From Tatumella citrea (GTDB lineage Bacteria; Pseudomonadota; Gammaproteobacteria; Enterobacterales; Enterobacteriaceae), in the NCBI RefSeq assembly GCF_002163585.1, contig NZ_CP015579.1:1116001-1180000 (forward strand): a DNA stretch of 64,000 nucleotides. Direction: 5' to 3'. The notes beneath the pieces were generated by a model. The model was given only the letters and a program-made list of their open reading frames with translations, had not been told where the DNA came from and searched no databases. Of this stretch, positions 51,400 to 60,974 are shown piece by piece (the first letter of the stretch is position 1; each line of letters opens with the position of its first letter). Position numbers and translations under genes: made by a program.

Positions 51400-52701
51400 A
51401 TGAAATTTCCCGGCCAGCGTAAATCTAAACATTATTTCCCGGTCAGTGCCCGTGACCCGTTACTCCAGGCAGCTCCTGCCGAATCAGAGACGACACCTCC
51501 GGTGGTTGGTATCGATCAAATCATGGTTGATATTGAGGCAAAAGTAGACGATAGCTTCCTGGAACGTTACGGTTTAAGTCGCGGGCATTCGTTGGTGATC
51601 GAAAATAATGTGGCCGATGCTCTTTATCAGGAACTGGTGGCAGGGCAGTTGATAACACACCAGTTTGCCGGCGGCACTGTCGGCAATACCCTGCATAATT
51701 ACTCGGTACTGGCAGATGACCGTTCGGTATTACTGGGCGTGATGTGCAGTAATATAAAAATTGGTGATTATGCCTATCGTTACCTGTGTAATACCTCCAG
51801 TAAAGTTGACCTGAACTGCATGCAAGGAGTAGAGGGCTCGATTGGCCGTTGTTACACCCTGATCAGTGAGCAGGGGGAGCGGACATTTGCGATAAGCCCG
51901 GGGGATATGAACCAGTTGCATCCGGAAAGTATTCCCGAACAGCAGATTGCTGAAGCGGCAGTGCTGGTACTGACATCTTACCTGGTAAGGGCGAAAGCTG
52001 GCGAACCGATGCCGCACGCCACCATGAAAGCTATTGAATACGCTAAAAAACATCAGGTGCCGGTGGTGCTGACCTTGGGAACAAGGCACGTAATTGCCGA
52101 GAACCCACAATTCTGGCGTGATTTTCTGAGTGAACATGTTTCAATTGTGGCAATGAATGAAGATGAAGCCTGTGAGCTAACCGGAGAGTCTGACCCTTTG
52201 CTGGCAGCAGATAAAGCTCTGCAGTGGGTTGATCTGGTATTGTGTACCGCCGGACCAGCTGGCCTGTATATGGCTGGATTTACTGAAGATGCCAGCAAAC
52301 GAAAAACCAATCTGCCGCTATTACCGGGGGCAATCCCTGAGTTTAATCAGTACGAGTTTAGTCGGGGAATGCGTCGTCAGGACTGCCGGCAACCGATAAA
52401 GATCTATTCGCATATTGCGCCTTATATGGGCGGTCCTGAAAGGATTATGAACACCAACGGCGCCGGAGACGGTGCACTGGCGGCGGTGTTGCACGATATC
52501 ACAGCCAACAATTATCACCGGCAGAAAGTGCCAAATTCAGCCAAACATGCGCATCAGTATCTTACGTACTCCTCGCTGGCACAGGTGTGTAAATATGCTA
52601 ACCGTGTGAGCTATCAGGTGCTGAATCAACACTCCCCACGTCTGAGCAGAGGCTTGCCGGAGCGGGAAGATAGTCTGGAAGAAGCTTACTGGGATCGTTA
52701 A
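51400..52701 (+). CDS. gsk: inosine-guanosine kinase
   Basis: This 433-residue PfkB/ribokinase-family kinase phosphorylates inosine and guanosine in purine salvage. The catalytic GAGD motif appears in NTNGAGDGALAAVLHDI (about residues 351-367). The nucleoside-binding GGTVGNTLHNYSVL lies at about 90-103. The N-terminus MKFPGQRKSKHYFPVSARDP matches the E. coli enzyme. It is 65 bases after hemH, on the same strand, and convergent with ybaL. Confidence 0.97.
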   Translation: MKFPGQRKSKHYFPVSARDPLLQAAPAESETTPPVVGIDQIMVDIEAKVDDSFLERYGLSRGHSLVIENNVADALYQELVAGQLITHQFAGGTVGNTLHNYSVLADDRSVLLGVMCSNIKIGDYAYRYLCNTSSKVDLNCMQGVEGSIGRCYTLISEQGERTFAISPGDMNQLHPESIPEQQIAEAAVLVLTSYLVRAKAGEPMPHATMKAIEYAKKHQVPVVLTLGTRHVIAENPQFWRDFLSEHVSIVAMNEDEACELTGESDPLLAADKALQWVDLVLCTAGPAGLYMAGFTEDASKRKTNLPLLPGAIPEFNQYEFSRGMRRQDCRQPIKIYSHIAPYMGGPERIMNTNGAGDGALAAVLHDITANNYHRQKVPNSAKHAHQYLTYSSLAQVCKYANRVSYQVLNQHSPRLSRGLPEREDSLEEAYWDR

Positions 52702-52705
52702 ATCT

Positions 52706-52729
52706 ATGCTGCCCGGCTACGGGCAGCAT
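52706..52729. terminator. hairpin between convergent gsk and ybaL
   Basis: Perfect 9-bp stem ATGCTGCCC / GGGCAGCAT with a GGCTAC loop, five bases after gsk. The T tract is poor on both sides, so it is a weak terminator candidate. Confidence 0.6.
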
Positions 52730-52738
52730 GCAACATTG

Positions 52739-54427
52739 TCAGACAGGGCATTCTCTGCTGACAGGCTGCTCTTCTATTTCTGTTTCCAGAATATCCAGCA
52801 TGCTGTTAGCAATTTCTCGTTCGCCCATAATCACCCGGTTGGCTCCACGTTCCATAATATAAGTCACTTCATCATCGTAGTGAGCCCGCGCAATAATCGC
52901 GATATCCGGGCGTTTTTCTCTGGCAGCAGCAATGATTTCTCCGGATTCATACCCATTTGGGATAGTCAGTAATAGCCAGCGGGCACAATCCAGACGAGCT
53001 ACGTCCATAATTTCATGACGTGCTGCATTTCCGGACACTGCATGAATACCTTGTTCCCGGACAACTTCCACCCGCGCCCTGGTGGTTTCAATAACCACCA
53101 CCGGAATCCTTAGTTTGTTGAGCTTCTGACATAACAGACTTCCCACCCGGCCATAACCGACAATCACTGCATGGTTGCAGATTTCAAGCGGAACCAGGGG
53201 CTCTTCTTCCTGAAGATCCGGCTGGCTGTTATCACTCTGCTGCTCTGTTTTCATCAGATAACGCTCAGCCAGAGTAAACATCACCGGGTTAATCATTATT
53301 GACATAATCGCGGCGGCCAGCACCAGGTTGCGCCCGTCATCATTTAACAGCCCCAGAGAAACGCCCAGACCTGCAAGGATAAAAGCAAATTCACCAATCT
53401 GTGCCAGGCTGACCGAAATAGTCATTGCGGTACGGCGGGAGTGTCCCAGCCAGGTAACCAGCAACCAGGCCGCTATCGATTTGCCGAACAGGATGATAGC
53501 CAGAGCCCCCAGTACTGCCAGCGGCCGTTCAATCAGAATGTGCGGGTCAAACAGCATACCGACCGAGACAAAAAACAACACGGCAAAGGCATCCCGAAGC
53601 GGCAAAGTATCATGTGCTGCCCGGTGACTCAGTTCTGATTCGTTGAGAACCATCCCTGCGAAGAAAGCGCCGAGTGCGAAGGAGACATCAAAGAACTCTA
53701 CGGCTCCGAAAGCAATACCCAGCGCCAGTGCCAGAACGGCCAGGGTAAAAAGTTCGCGTGAGCCGGTAGCAGCACTTTTCGCCAGAATCCATGGCACAGC
53801 ACGCCGGCCAAAAACCACCATAATCACCATAAAAGCAACCACTTTACCGATGGTGATTAATAGATCCCATAACAGCAGGCTGAAACTGGCATTTCCCTGT
53901 TCCATCATTCCTGCAATGGCCGGGAGTAAGACCAGGGTCAGCACCATTACCAGATCTTCAACAATCAGCCAGCCGATAGCAATCCGCCCACGCTGGCTGT
54001 CCACCAGTTGCCGCTCCTCCAGTGCTCTGAGCAATACGACGGTACTGGCGGTGGAAAGACAGAGACCAAAGACCAGACCGGTCATCAGACTCCAGCCAAG
54101 GGCCGAGGAGAGCCCAAGCCCAAGCAATGTTGCTACAAAAATTTGTGCAATCGCGCCCGGGATGGCAATCCCTTTTACCGACATTAAATCTTTCAGCGAA
54201 AAATGTAATCCCACGCCGAACATCAGCAAAATAACACCCAGTTCAGCCAGTTCCGGAGCAAGATTGGTATCAGCGACAAATCCCGGAGTAAAAGGCCCCG
54301 CCAGTACGCCAGCCAGCAGGTAACCGACCAGCGGAGAAATTCGCAGTTTATTCGCCAGCATACCGAGCAGAAAAGCCAGCACCAGCGCGCCGACAATGGT
54401 GGTGATTAGGGGAGTGGTATGGTGCAT
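52739..54427 (-). CDS. ybaL: Kef-type cation/proton antiporter YbaL
   Basis: This is a 562-residue inner-membrane monovalent cation:proton antiporter of the CPA2 family. The N-terminal part (about 1-390) has some 12-13 helices, including LSTASTVVLLRALEERQLVDS and FVSVGMLFDPHILIERPL. A cytoplasmic TrkA-N/RCK Rossmann domain follows, with GYGRVGSLLCQKL (about residues 424-436). E. coli YbaL is 558 residues; substrate and role are not established. The ATG at 54427 has GGAGAGAT just upstream. Confidence 0.95.
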   Translation of the reverse strand: MHHTTPLITTIVGALVLAFLLGMLANKLRISPLVGYLLAGVLAGPFTPGFVADTNLAPELAELGVILLMFGVGLHFSLKDLMSVKGIAIPGAIAQIFVATLLGLGLSSALGWSLMTGLVFGLCLSTASTVVLLRALEERQLVDSQRGRIAIGWLIVEDLVMVLTLVLLPAIAGMMEQGNASFSLLLWDLLITIGKVVAFMVIMVVFGRRAVPWILAKSAATGSRELFTLAVLALALGIAFGAVEFFDVSFALGAFFAGMVLNESELSHRAAHDTLPLRDAFAVLFFVSVGMLFDPHILIERPLAVLGALAIILFGKSIAAWLLVTWLGHSRRTAMTISVSLAQIGEFAFILAGLGVSLGLLNDDGRNLVLAAAIMSIMINPVMFTLAERYLMKTEQQSDNSQPDLQEEEPLVPLEICNHAVIVGYGRVGSLLCQKLNKLRIPVVVIETTRARVEVVREQGIHAVSGNAARHEIMDVARLDCARWLLLTIPNGYESGEIIAAAREKRPDIAIIARAHYDDEVTYIMERGANRVIMGEREIANSMLDILETEIEEQPVSRECPV

Positions 54428-54869
54428 GATCTCTCCTTAACGGCATGGCAATCCTTGCCAGTCGTGAATGATGGTACAAATCAGAGGCTAATCCGAAATA
54501 AATTTATTTATCCAAAATAGCAAAAATTGAAGGAAAGCTGGTGAAAAATTACTCTTCTTTATAAAGCAGCAGTAAATTTTCAGTGTTAACAATAAATAAC
54601 GGCACAAAACGATATCGTAGTGTGCAGCGAAATATTGTCAGATGAGGTAACAACGGGATTGTAAGCCAGCAGATTGAGAAAGTTGGACCGTTTTTATGAC
54701 CCGGAAGCATAAATTATACAATCATTAATCTGGCTGACCGATGAGAAATTGCGACAAGTCAATTAGCGCCGAACCGAAGACTGAACCGCAGTAAGGCTAT
54801 GATTAATACAGTACGGTATTCTTCTGCATAATTTATCCCGGTCGCCGTTTGGCGACCGGAGAAGCACTG
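54428..54869. other. AT-rich intergenic region between ybaL and the PACE gene
   Basis: About 440 bases with no convincing gene on either strand. A 9-bp perfect stem CCGGTCGCC / GGCGACCGG with a GTTT loop lies at 54838-54859, just after the stop of the PACE-like gene. It has no T run, so its terminator role is doubtful. The rest contains no recognised element. Confidence 0.5.
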
Positions 54870-55310
54870 TTAACGGATACAGGGCCGGGATTGTCTTAAT
54901 CTGTTCACTGCGGCTGGCAGTTTGTCCCAGCACCAGTTAAACAGATAAGTATAAGGCAGATAAAACAGAAGAAACCCGATATCCAGCATCAGAGCGCTGA
55001 CCAGGCTGATATTCAGCATAACTGCGGTCAGGGGGACCGCTATCACAACGAACCCGCCTTCGAAACCGACAGCCTGAAGGGTACGGACCAGCAGACCGCG
55101 CGGGACATGCGGTGAAAACCAGCGATCAAATAAAATATTAAAAATCACGTTCCAGACCATCGCTGAAACCGATAGTACAATGGCGGTGATGCCTATTCCG
55201 CCGATTGGGCGGTCCATAATCCAGGCAGCGCCCGGTATGGTGATCAGTAACGCAAAGAATTCATAACTGACTGTGTGTAATAAACGTCCTGTCGTCGAAC
55301 GGCTACGCAT
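54870..55310 (-). CDS. PACE family efflux protein (AceI-like, tandem bacterial transmembrane pair)
   Basis: This 146-residue inner-membrane protein has four helices arranged as two BTP pairs. The PACE signature is seen as RLLHTVSYEFFALLITIPG (residues 9-27), with the conserved glutamate E17 matching the critical Glu15 of AceI. A second pair contains RTLQAVGFEGGFVVIAVPLT with the matching motif, and intervening segments include MVWNVIFNILFDRW. AceI exports chlorhexidine, and other members export acriflavine or polyamines; the substrate here is unknown. It is divergent from a LysR gene, as is common for PACE genes. Confidence 0.9.
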   Translation of the reverse strand: MRSRSTTGRLLHTVSYEFFALLITIPGAAWIMDRPIGGIGITAIVLSVSAMVWNVIFNILFDRWFSPHVPRGLLVRTLQAVGFEGGFVVIAVPLTAVMLNISLVSALMLDIGFLLFYLPYTYLFNWCWDKLPAAVNRLRQSRPCIR

Positions 55311-55402
55311 AAAATATGCTCCAAAAAAAAGTTGCGACTATTTTCACCGGAGTTGTTAGCAGGGTAAAATGAGGACGTATCGTAAAAACCGATAGGATGA
55401 AG

Positions 55403-56269
55403 ATGCGTTATTCACCTGAATCACTCGAAGCTTTTGTACAGACTGTCGCCAGCGGTTCTTTTTCAGCGGCCGCCAGGGCATTAGGGAAAAGTCAGTCCAC
55501 CATCAGTGCGGCAGTTGCACGCCTGGAGGATGATATGGGCTTTCTGTTGTTTGAGCGTAGCGGCAGACAGCCTGTGCTTACGGAAGAAGGTTTACGTGCT
55601 TTAGCGCGGGTCAACGATATCCTGGCAGCCAGCCGGCGACTGGATGATTTGGCAATTCGCATGTCGCGCGGTATTGAACCACGGCTGACACTGGCTATTT
55701 CTGATATCTGGCCTGCGGACCACCATGAAACATTATTGCACCGGTTTGCTGAGCGTTATCCTGATATTGAATTTGAATGTCTGGTGGCCGAAGATGATGA
55801 TGTACTGGAACTATTGCAGACCGGGAGGGCGCATTTAGGAGTGATCCGCGAGCAGCCGGTACTGTCACCAGAGCTGGAAGCCAGACGGTTAAAGGTGCTG
55901 GTTACTATGGGAATTTACATCCATCATCAGCATCCGTTGGCGGCAGAGTCTCAACTGACGGCATCGGGGCTAAAGCAGGTTCGCCAGTTGCGGCTAAATA
56001 CGTGGATCCGTCCGCCGGAAAGCAAAGCAACAGGCCAGTCCTGGTCTGCCTCGTCTTATTTGTTACTAATGGATATGGCAGAGCAGGGATTTGGCTGGAG
56101 CGAGTTGCCCTGTTGGATGGTACGGCAATTTGGCCGGGGAGTATTGCAGGAGCTGACTCTGCCAGGCTGGCAGCAGCAAAGCCGGATGGATGTTATCTGG
56201 TCAACCCGCCATCCACCCGGACCTGCCGGTTACTGGATGATTGACCAGTTATGCCAGCAGAGTGATTAA
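55403..56269 (+). CDS. LysR-family transcriptional regulator
   Basis: This 288-residue LysR regulator is the probable activator of the divergent PACE gene (92 bases between starts). The winged helix-turn-helix [20 protein letters not shown] spans about residues 14-33, with [20 protein letters not shown] after it. A periplasmic-binding-type effector domain follows from about residue 90. Two ATGs are in frame at 55397 and 55403; the AGGA ribosome-binding site overlaps the first, so I use the second. Its 3' end overlaps ybaK by four bases tail to tail. Confidence 0.88.
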   Translation: MRYSPESLEAFVQTVASGSFSAAARALGKSQSTISAAVARLEDDMGFLLFERSGRQPVLTEEGLRALARVNDILAASRRLDDLAIRMSRGIEPRLTLAISDIWPADHHETLLHRFAERYPDIEFECLVAEDDDVLELLQTGRAHLGVIREQPVLSPELEARRLKVLVTMGIYIHHQHPLAAESQLTASGLKQVRQLRLNTWIRPPESKATGQSWSASSYLLLMDMAEQGFGWSELPCWMVRQFGRGVLQELTLPGWQQQSRMDVIWSTRHPPGPAGYWMIDQLCQQSD

Positions 56270-56745
56270 TCGTGGCGTGCAATATCTGCAAATGGTGCAG
56301 CAAGCAGGGTAGCCAGATCTGCGGGGGCAAGTGAAATATCCAGCCCGCGCTTACCTCCGGAAATGTACATAGACGGAAACTCAGTTGCGCCCTGGTCAAT
56401 CACTGTCGGTAAACGTTTCTTCTGGCCTAACGGGCTAATCCCGCCCACCAGGTAGCCGGTAACACGCTGTGCAACCATAGGATCTGCCATATCCGCTTTT
56501 TTAGCTCCAAACGCCTTCGCTACTTTTTTCAAATCCAGTTGAGTCGCCACCGGGGTCACTGCAACCGCCAGATTTTTTCCGTCGCCATTCAGGGATACCA
56601 GCAGCGTTTTAAATACCTGTAGCGGATTAAGTTGTAACTTGCGCACCACTTCATCGCCAAAATTGGTTTCATGGCTGTCATGTTCATATTGATGGAGCTG
56701 AAATTTTATTTTCTGTTTTTCCAGCAGCAGGATTGCAGGTGTCAT
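56266..56745 (-). CDS. ybaK: Cys-tRNA(Pro) deacylase YbaK
   Basis: YbaK hydrolyses cysteine mischarged onto tRNA-Pro by prolyl-tRNA synthetase, keeping translation accurate. This 159-residue protein of the INS/YbaK superfamily has the conserved lysine in [12 protein letters not shown] (about residues 43-54), plus [18 protein letters not shown] and [11 protein letters not shown] at the C-terminus. I chose the ATG at 56745 ([10 protein letters not shown]), preceded by GGAAAATAT. An upstream extension of 66 codons is non-homologous. The stop overlaps the LysR gene by four bases. I looked for the ChiX sRNA, which in E. coli lies between ybaK and ybaP, and did not find it. Confidence 0.95.
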   Translation of the reverse strand: MTPAILLLEKQKIKFQLHQYEHDSHETNFGDEVVRKLQLNPLQVFKTLLVSLNGDGKNLAVAVTPVATQLDLKKVAKAFGAKKADMADPMVAQRVTGYLVGGISPLGQKKRLPTVIDQGATEFPSMYISGGKRGLDISLAPADLATLLAAPFADIARHD

Positions 56746-56803
56746 ATATTTTCCTTGTTGCCCGTTGTTCCGGAACCACCGGCAGGCGATAACTGCCGGC
56801 AGA

Positions 56804-57610
56804 TTATTTCCGGCCAAACATGGCGGGTAAATTATCCTCGCCATACAGATGCAGTGCCCCGACCGCGACCAGATACCGGCCCGGTGACAGGCGGCTGAGT
56901 TGCTGTTTCCATTCAATATTACGTTGCCGGATAAGCGTATCATTCAACGAACTACTGAAGGTGGAAGGCAACAAACTGGCCTGTAAATCACCGCGTGGCG
57001 GGCCTTCCACCCACCAGCTAATCATGGTCTGCAACAGCCGCGCATTGGTATGCCAGTGTTGCAGGGAATCGCTGAGCAGTGCCAGTCCGTCATCGGGAAG
57101 CTGTGTCAGTAGTGCCAGCTGAGTACTGGCTCCTTCCAGTTCAATGACCGGTTTCCCCATCGATTTTGCTGCCTGTAGCAGCTGATAATCAATCCCGTAT
57201 TCCGGCCGCAGACCGAGTCTCTGAGCCTGACGGCTTTGCAATATCAGAGCGATTTGCCAGGCAGGCAGGTGTTCAATAGTCTCAGGCAGCACATCATTTT
57301 CTGAGCAGCGTTTTAGCAGCTCCGTTGTCAGTTCCGGCTCAAAACGTTCAGCCAGCGGAGGGCGTTCATCATCATGGTTTAACGGAGACGGGTCAGAAAG
57401 GATATCGGCTTCAACGACCAGCGCGTCAGCGGCACGCAACTGTCTGAGTAAAGGTTCGGAGAGCGGATACATATTGCGGGTACCCATATGAATACTGCCG
57501 ACCAGATGAATCCTGTTGTTGTTCACCCGCAGATCGACGGCCGGCCAGCTGTAACTGACCGGCATCATCACTTGCCATAATTTTTGTAGCGATTGCCACA
57601 GTGATGCCAT
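56804..57610 (-). CDS. ybaP: TraB/GumN family protein YbaP
   Basis: This 268-residue protein belongs to the TraB/GumN family, related to metal-dependent proteases or erythromycin-esterase-like folds. The first motif [19 protein letters not shown] (about residues 35-53) has the conserved GxxH, and the last motif [19 protein letters not shown] (about 242-260) has the paired GxxH; both are typical of this family. E. coli YbaP is 264 residues. No enzymatic role is proven. It lies between ybaK and copA, all on the minus strand. Confidence 0.9.
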   Translation of the reverse strand: MASLWQSLQKLWQVMMPVSYSWPAVDLRVNNNRIHLVGSIHMGTRNMYPLSEPLLRQLRAADALVVEADILSDPSPLNHDDERPPLAERFEPELTTELLKRCSENDVLPETIEHLPAWQIALILQSRQAQRLGLRPEYGIDYQLLQAAKSMGKPVIELEGASTQLALLTQLPDDGLALLSDSLQHWHTNARLLQTMISWWVEGPPRGDLQASLLPSTFSSSLNDTLIRQRNIEWKQQLSRLSPGRYLVAVGALHLYGEDNLPAMFGRK

Positions 57611-57646
57611 TACCGGATGTCCTGTATCAATACCTTTAGGACTATG

Positions 57647-60196
57647 CTAGTCATTTCCGACGGGCAGGGATAGCTTATTCTGCTCAGGTAAACGGAATCT
57701 TAACAGTCGGTTAGCATTCGACACTACCGTAATGGAGGATAATGCCATTGCAGCTCCTGCAATAACCGGATTGAGCAAAGTCCCTGTCAGCGGATAGAGC
57801 ACCCCGGCAGCCAGAGGAATACCCAGACAGTTATAGACGAAGGCTCCAAACAGGTTCTGCTTCATATTCCGCAATGTCGCTACCGAAATCATCAGTGCGT
57901 CTGTGACAGCCCTTAAATCCTGACGCATCATGGCCATAGTCGCTGTTTCTACTGCTATATCGCTGCCGCCGCTGATAGCTATCCCCGTCTCAGCCTGAGC
58001 CAGCGCGGGTGCATCATTGATTCCGTCGCCAACCATTGCCACACGGTGTCCTTGTTGCTGAAGCTGTTTAACGGCATCGGCTTTATCGGCCGGCAACACT
58101 TCTGCAATGACCTGGCGTATTCCGGCACTGGCTGCGACTACCTCTGCAGTTTTTTGCCGGTCACCGGTTAACATGACGACCTGATAACCCTGCTGTTGCA
58201 GCTGTGCCACAACCTGAACGGTTTCCGGACGCAGTGGGTCGCTGATGGCCAGTAATGCTGCCAGCTGGCCGTCAATGGCCAGTAGTACTGGTGTGGCGCC
58301 CTGCAGGCTGGCGCGTTGCAGCTCCTCTTCGGCGGCTGTGACATCAATACCGGCATCGGACAGCAGGCGCTGATTGCCCAGCAGTAACTGATGCCCCTCA
58401 CATTCGGCAGAAAGTCCTTTGCCTGCCACAGTCTGAAGCTGGCTGACTGCCGGAAGAGAGGTTTCCGCGACCTGTGACACTATTGCCGTAGCCAGCGGGT
58501 GTGACGAATGCTGTTCAACAGCCGCCGCCAGGCTCAGAACATGCTGTTCTGAATAATGATGAAACAGTGTTACGCCAGTAACTGCCGGCCGCCCGGTGGT
58601 CAGAGTACCGGTTTTATCAAATACCACGGTATCCACATTGCTGGCCTGTTGCAGGGCATCAGCATCTTTCACCAGAATCCCTGCTTCTGCAGCACGTCCG
58701 ACCCCGGCAATAATAGACATCGGGGTTGCCAGACCTAAAGCACACGGACAGGCAATGATTAACACGCTGGTGATCACCACCATACTGTAAGCAAACTGAG
58801 GAGTGGGGCCTGCCAGATACCAGATAAGTCCGCTAAACAGGGCAATAATGATGACTGCCGGGACGAATATGGCTGAAATGCGGTCAGCAAGCTGGCCGAT
58901 CCGCGGTTTACTGCTCTGGGCATTTCTGACCAGAGAGATAATTCGTGCCAGCGCAGTATTTTTACCGGTGGCTGTAGCCCGAAAACTCAGCGTCCCGTCA
59001 ACCACCAGTGTCCCTGCGTGCACAGGATCTGTCGTGGTTTTTTGTTGCGGCCAGGCTTCACCGGTCAGCATTGATTCATCAATGGTTCCTTGCCCGGAGT
59101 CGATAACACCGTCTACCGGCACTCTGTGTCCGGCCCGTAACCGCAGGCGCATTCCGGGTTCAATCTCACTGACAGGCAGAGAAATATCCCCCTCGTCACG
59201 GATTACTGTGGCTTCCTGAGGAGTCAAATCCAACAACTTTTCCAGGGCCTGAGAAGAGTGCTGTCTGGCTCGTTGTTCCAGCGCATGTCCCAGATTAATC
59301 AGCCCGATAATCATGCTACTGGCTTCAAAATAGAGATGCCGCGCCGGCAGCGGGAAACTCTCCGGGAACAATACCACGCTGGCAGAGTAGGCCCAGGCGA
59401 CTGTGGTGCCCAGGGCAACCAGCGTATCCATGGTAGCCGTACGGTTGCATAAGCTTTTCCAGGCGCTGCGATAAAAATGCCCACCTGCGATGATCATCAC
59501 CAGCAATGTGACGATCCCGATAATTTGCCAGGTCAGCAGATTTTGGGGTGTCAGCATCATATTATGGCTGGTCATTCCCCAGATCATCACCGGGATCCCG
59601 ACCAGCAGTGCGAGCGCAGCCTGCCAGCTGAAACGAATAAAATTTTGCCGTGCAGATTTCTGTTGCTGTTCACGTCGTTCAGTTTCATCGACAACCAGCA
59701 TCGCGCCATAACCGGCGGCGGTGACGGCAGCAATCAGAGACTGAGGATCGGCGTTTCCGCTGATTAAAGCACTGCGATCCGCCAGATTAACTCTGGCCTG
59801 GCGGACCTTGTCGACCTGGTTTAATGCTTTTTCAACCCGGCTAACACAGCTGGCACAGCTCATACCATCAATCAGCAACTGTACCGGCTGGCTATTATCT
59901 TCTGCCGGGGAGGCCGGAATAACAGGATCCGCTGCCAGCCCGTCCGGCGCGGGTGAATTTGCTGTCAGCGGTTCAGACTTTGGGTGCGATTGTTCCTGCG
60001 GCTGGCTGGCATGATATCCGGCCTGTTCAATCACCGGAATCAGATCCTCTGCCGAGGCTGTACCATTAACTACCGCTTGTTCCAGAGTGACATCGGCCGA
60101 TGCTACATCGTCACGCTGTTCCAGAACTTCTTTAACTCGTTTAATACAGTGACCACAGGAGAGGCCATCCAGTTGTAAAATCAGGGGTTCAGACAT
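57647..60196 (-). CDS. copA: copper-exporting P1B-type ATPase
   Basis: CopA exports Cu(I) from cytoplasm to periplasm. With the start at 60196 it is 849 residues. Two N-terminal heavy-metal domains carry GLSCGHC (residues 11-17) and GMSCASC (111-117). Six to eight membrane helices include the ion site CPC in [13 protein letters not shown] (483-485). The phosphorylation site is D527 in DKTGT, and the ATP-binding signature SHPLA and [12 protein letters not shown] are present. A strong AAGGAG ribosome-binding site precedes ATG 60196; a start 12 codons upstream is weaker. It is controlled by the divergent CueR. Confidence 0.97.
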   Translation of the reverse strand: MSEPLILQLDGLSCGHCIKRVKEVLEQRDDVASADVTLEQAVVNGTASAEDLIPVIEQAGYHASQPQEQSHPKSEPLTANSPAPDGLAADPVIPASPAEDNSQPVQLLIDGMSCASCVSRVEKALNQVDKVRQARVNLADRSALISGNADPQSLIAAVTAAGYGAMLVVDETERREQQQKSARQNFIRFSWQAALALLVGIPVMIWGMTSHNMMLTPQNLLTWQIIGIVTLLVMIIAGGHFYRSAWKSLCNRTATMDTLVALGTTVAWAYSASVVLFPESFPLPARHLYFEASSMIIGLINLGHALEQRARQHSSQALEKLLDLTPQEATVIRDEGDISLPVSEIEPGMRLRLRAGHRVPVDGVIDSGQGTIDESMLTGEAWPQQKTTTDPVHAGTLVVDGTLSFRATATGKNTALARIISLVRNAQSSKPRIGQLADRISAIFVPAVIIIALFSGLIWYLAGPTPQFAYSMVVITSVLIIACPCALGLATPMSIIAGVGRAAEAGILVKDADALQQASNVDTVVFDKTGTLTTGRPAVTGVTLFHHYSEQHVLSLAAAVEQHSSHPLATAIVSQVAETSLPAVSQLQTVAGKGLSAECEGHQLLLGNQRLLSDAGIDVTAAEEELQRASLQGATPVLLAIDGQLAALLAISDPLRPETVQVVAQLQQQGYQVVMLTGDRQKTAEVVAASAGIRQVIAEVLPADKADAVKQLQQQGHRVAMVGDGINDAPALAQAETGIAISGGSDIAVETATMAMMRQDLRAVTDALMISVATLRNMKQNLFGAFVYNCLGIPLAAGVLYPLTGTLLNPVIAGAAMALSSITVVSNANRLLRFRLPEQNKLSLPVGND

Positions 60197-60241
60197 TGTT
60201 TTATCTCCTTCTGACACAGAGTGTCTATTCACAGTACCAAA

Positions 60242-60272
60242 AGTGTAAACCTTCCTGTAAGGTAAAGGTCAA
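60242..60272 (-). promoter_or_regulatory. copA promoter with CueR operator
   Basis: On the minus strand, TTGACC (60272-60267) and TACACT (60247-60242) are separated by 19 bases, the over-long spacer typical of MerR-family control. The spacer overlaps the dyad ACCTT-N11-AAGGT (60249-60269), the usual copper-box form. Copper-bound CueR would untwist it for transcription. Confidence 0.9.
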
Positions 60273-60347
60273 CATAAAAGCAGTAATCTGTAGTGAACTC
60301 TGCCGGCTGCCCACCGGGGCCGATTTATTCAGTGACGGAGAAGCTTA

Positions 60348-60749
60348 ATGAACATCAGTGATGTCGCCCGTAAAACCGGTTTATCCAGCAAAGCGATTCG
60401 TTTTTACGAAGAGAAGGGCATTATGACCCCGCCGCAACGTAGCGCCAATGGCTATCGCAGCTACGCCGGACACCACATTGAGGAGCTGACCTTGTTACGC
60501 CAGGCAAGGCAGGTCGGGTTCAGTCTTGAAGAGTGTCGGGAACTGGTGGGCATGTTTAATGATCCGCACCGTCACAGCGCTGATATTAAGGCCCGTACTT
60601 TACGTAAAGTCAGTGATATCGACCGGCAGATGCAGGAACTCCAGGAAATGCGTCAGCGTCTGATAACGTTGGCAGATAGCTGCCCGGGGGATGATGGGGC
60701 AGATTGCCCGATTATCGACAGCCTGTCAGGAAGTTGCCACCACGGATAG
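60348..60749 (+). CDS. cueR: copper efflux regulator CueR (MerR family)
   Basis: CueR is a Cu(I) sensor that activates copA, and cueO where present. The 133-residue protein has an N-terminal winged helix-turn-helix ([20 protein letters not shown]), a dimerisation coil, and the metal loop with Cys112 and Cys120 in [11 protein letters not shown], the two ligands of the E. coli sensor. E. coli CueR is 135 residues; here the tail SGSCHHG is shorter by two. The start at 60348 follows GGAGAAGC. The gene's last 37 bases are duplicated 204 bases downstream; see the repeat entry. Confidence 0.96.
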   Translation: MNISDVARKTGLSSKAIRFYEEKGIMTPPQRSANGYRSYAGHHIEELTLLRQARQVGFSLEECRELVGMFNDPHRHSADIKARTLRKVSDIDRQMQELQEMRQRLITLADSCPGDDGADCPIIDSLSGSCHHG

Positions 60750-60948
60750 CCACATATACTGATAGCCATATAGTAGCAAACCGCATTACTGAATCGTGTT
60801 TGTTTGCAGGATTTTAGAAACAGACCAACGGCCTTCTAAGCCGTAGGTCAGCTGTCACAGAGCAAGGCTTAAACTCAGATTTTCTGAACAGTGCTTTTAA
60901 TTCTGGCATGGCCGATTATCGACAGCCTGTCTGGAAGTTGCCACCACG
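60708..60948 (+). repeat. 37-bp direct repeat of the cueR 3' end
   Basis: The 37 bases at 60708-60744, ending at the glycine codon of cueR, recur at 60912-60948 with one mismatch (A to T). The second copy also continues into an in-frame TAG, reading [12 protein letters not shown] then stop. The two copies flank about 167 bases without a gene. Direct repeats of a gene's 3' end are typical of site-specific integration, and also of simple duplication. In E. coli this region carries further genes (qmcA, fetAB) between cueR and ybbN; they are absent here. Confidence 0.85.
60828..60844 (+). other. tRNA-Arg(UCU)-like anticodon arm
   Basis: ACGGC-CTTCTAA-GCCGT is a perfect 5-bp stem with a 7-base loop. 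The loop matches a tRNA anticodon loop (C-T-TCT-A-A) with anticodon UCU, and AGGTC follows like a variable loop. No matching D arm, T arm or acceptor stem was found around it, so it is not an intact tRNA. It lies between the two cueR tail copies. Confidence 0.45.
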
Positions 60949-60974
60949 CTTAGTTACGCGGTGGCAGTAGGTAA

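Noticed and set aside
53643..54323. A 226-codon open frame opposite ybaL
   Set aside because: It lies wholly antisense to the well-supported ybaL gene and has the Ser/Arg/Thr/Pro-rich composition of a shadow frame.
56746..56803. Possible ChiX small RNA between ybaK and ybaP
   Set aside because: The gap is only 58 bases and lacks the ChiX sequence and its terminator; only a small GC hairpin is present.
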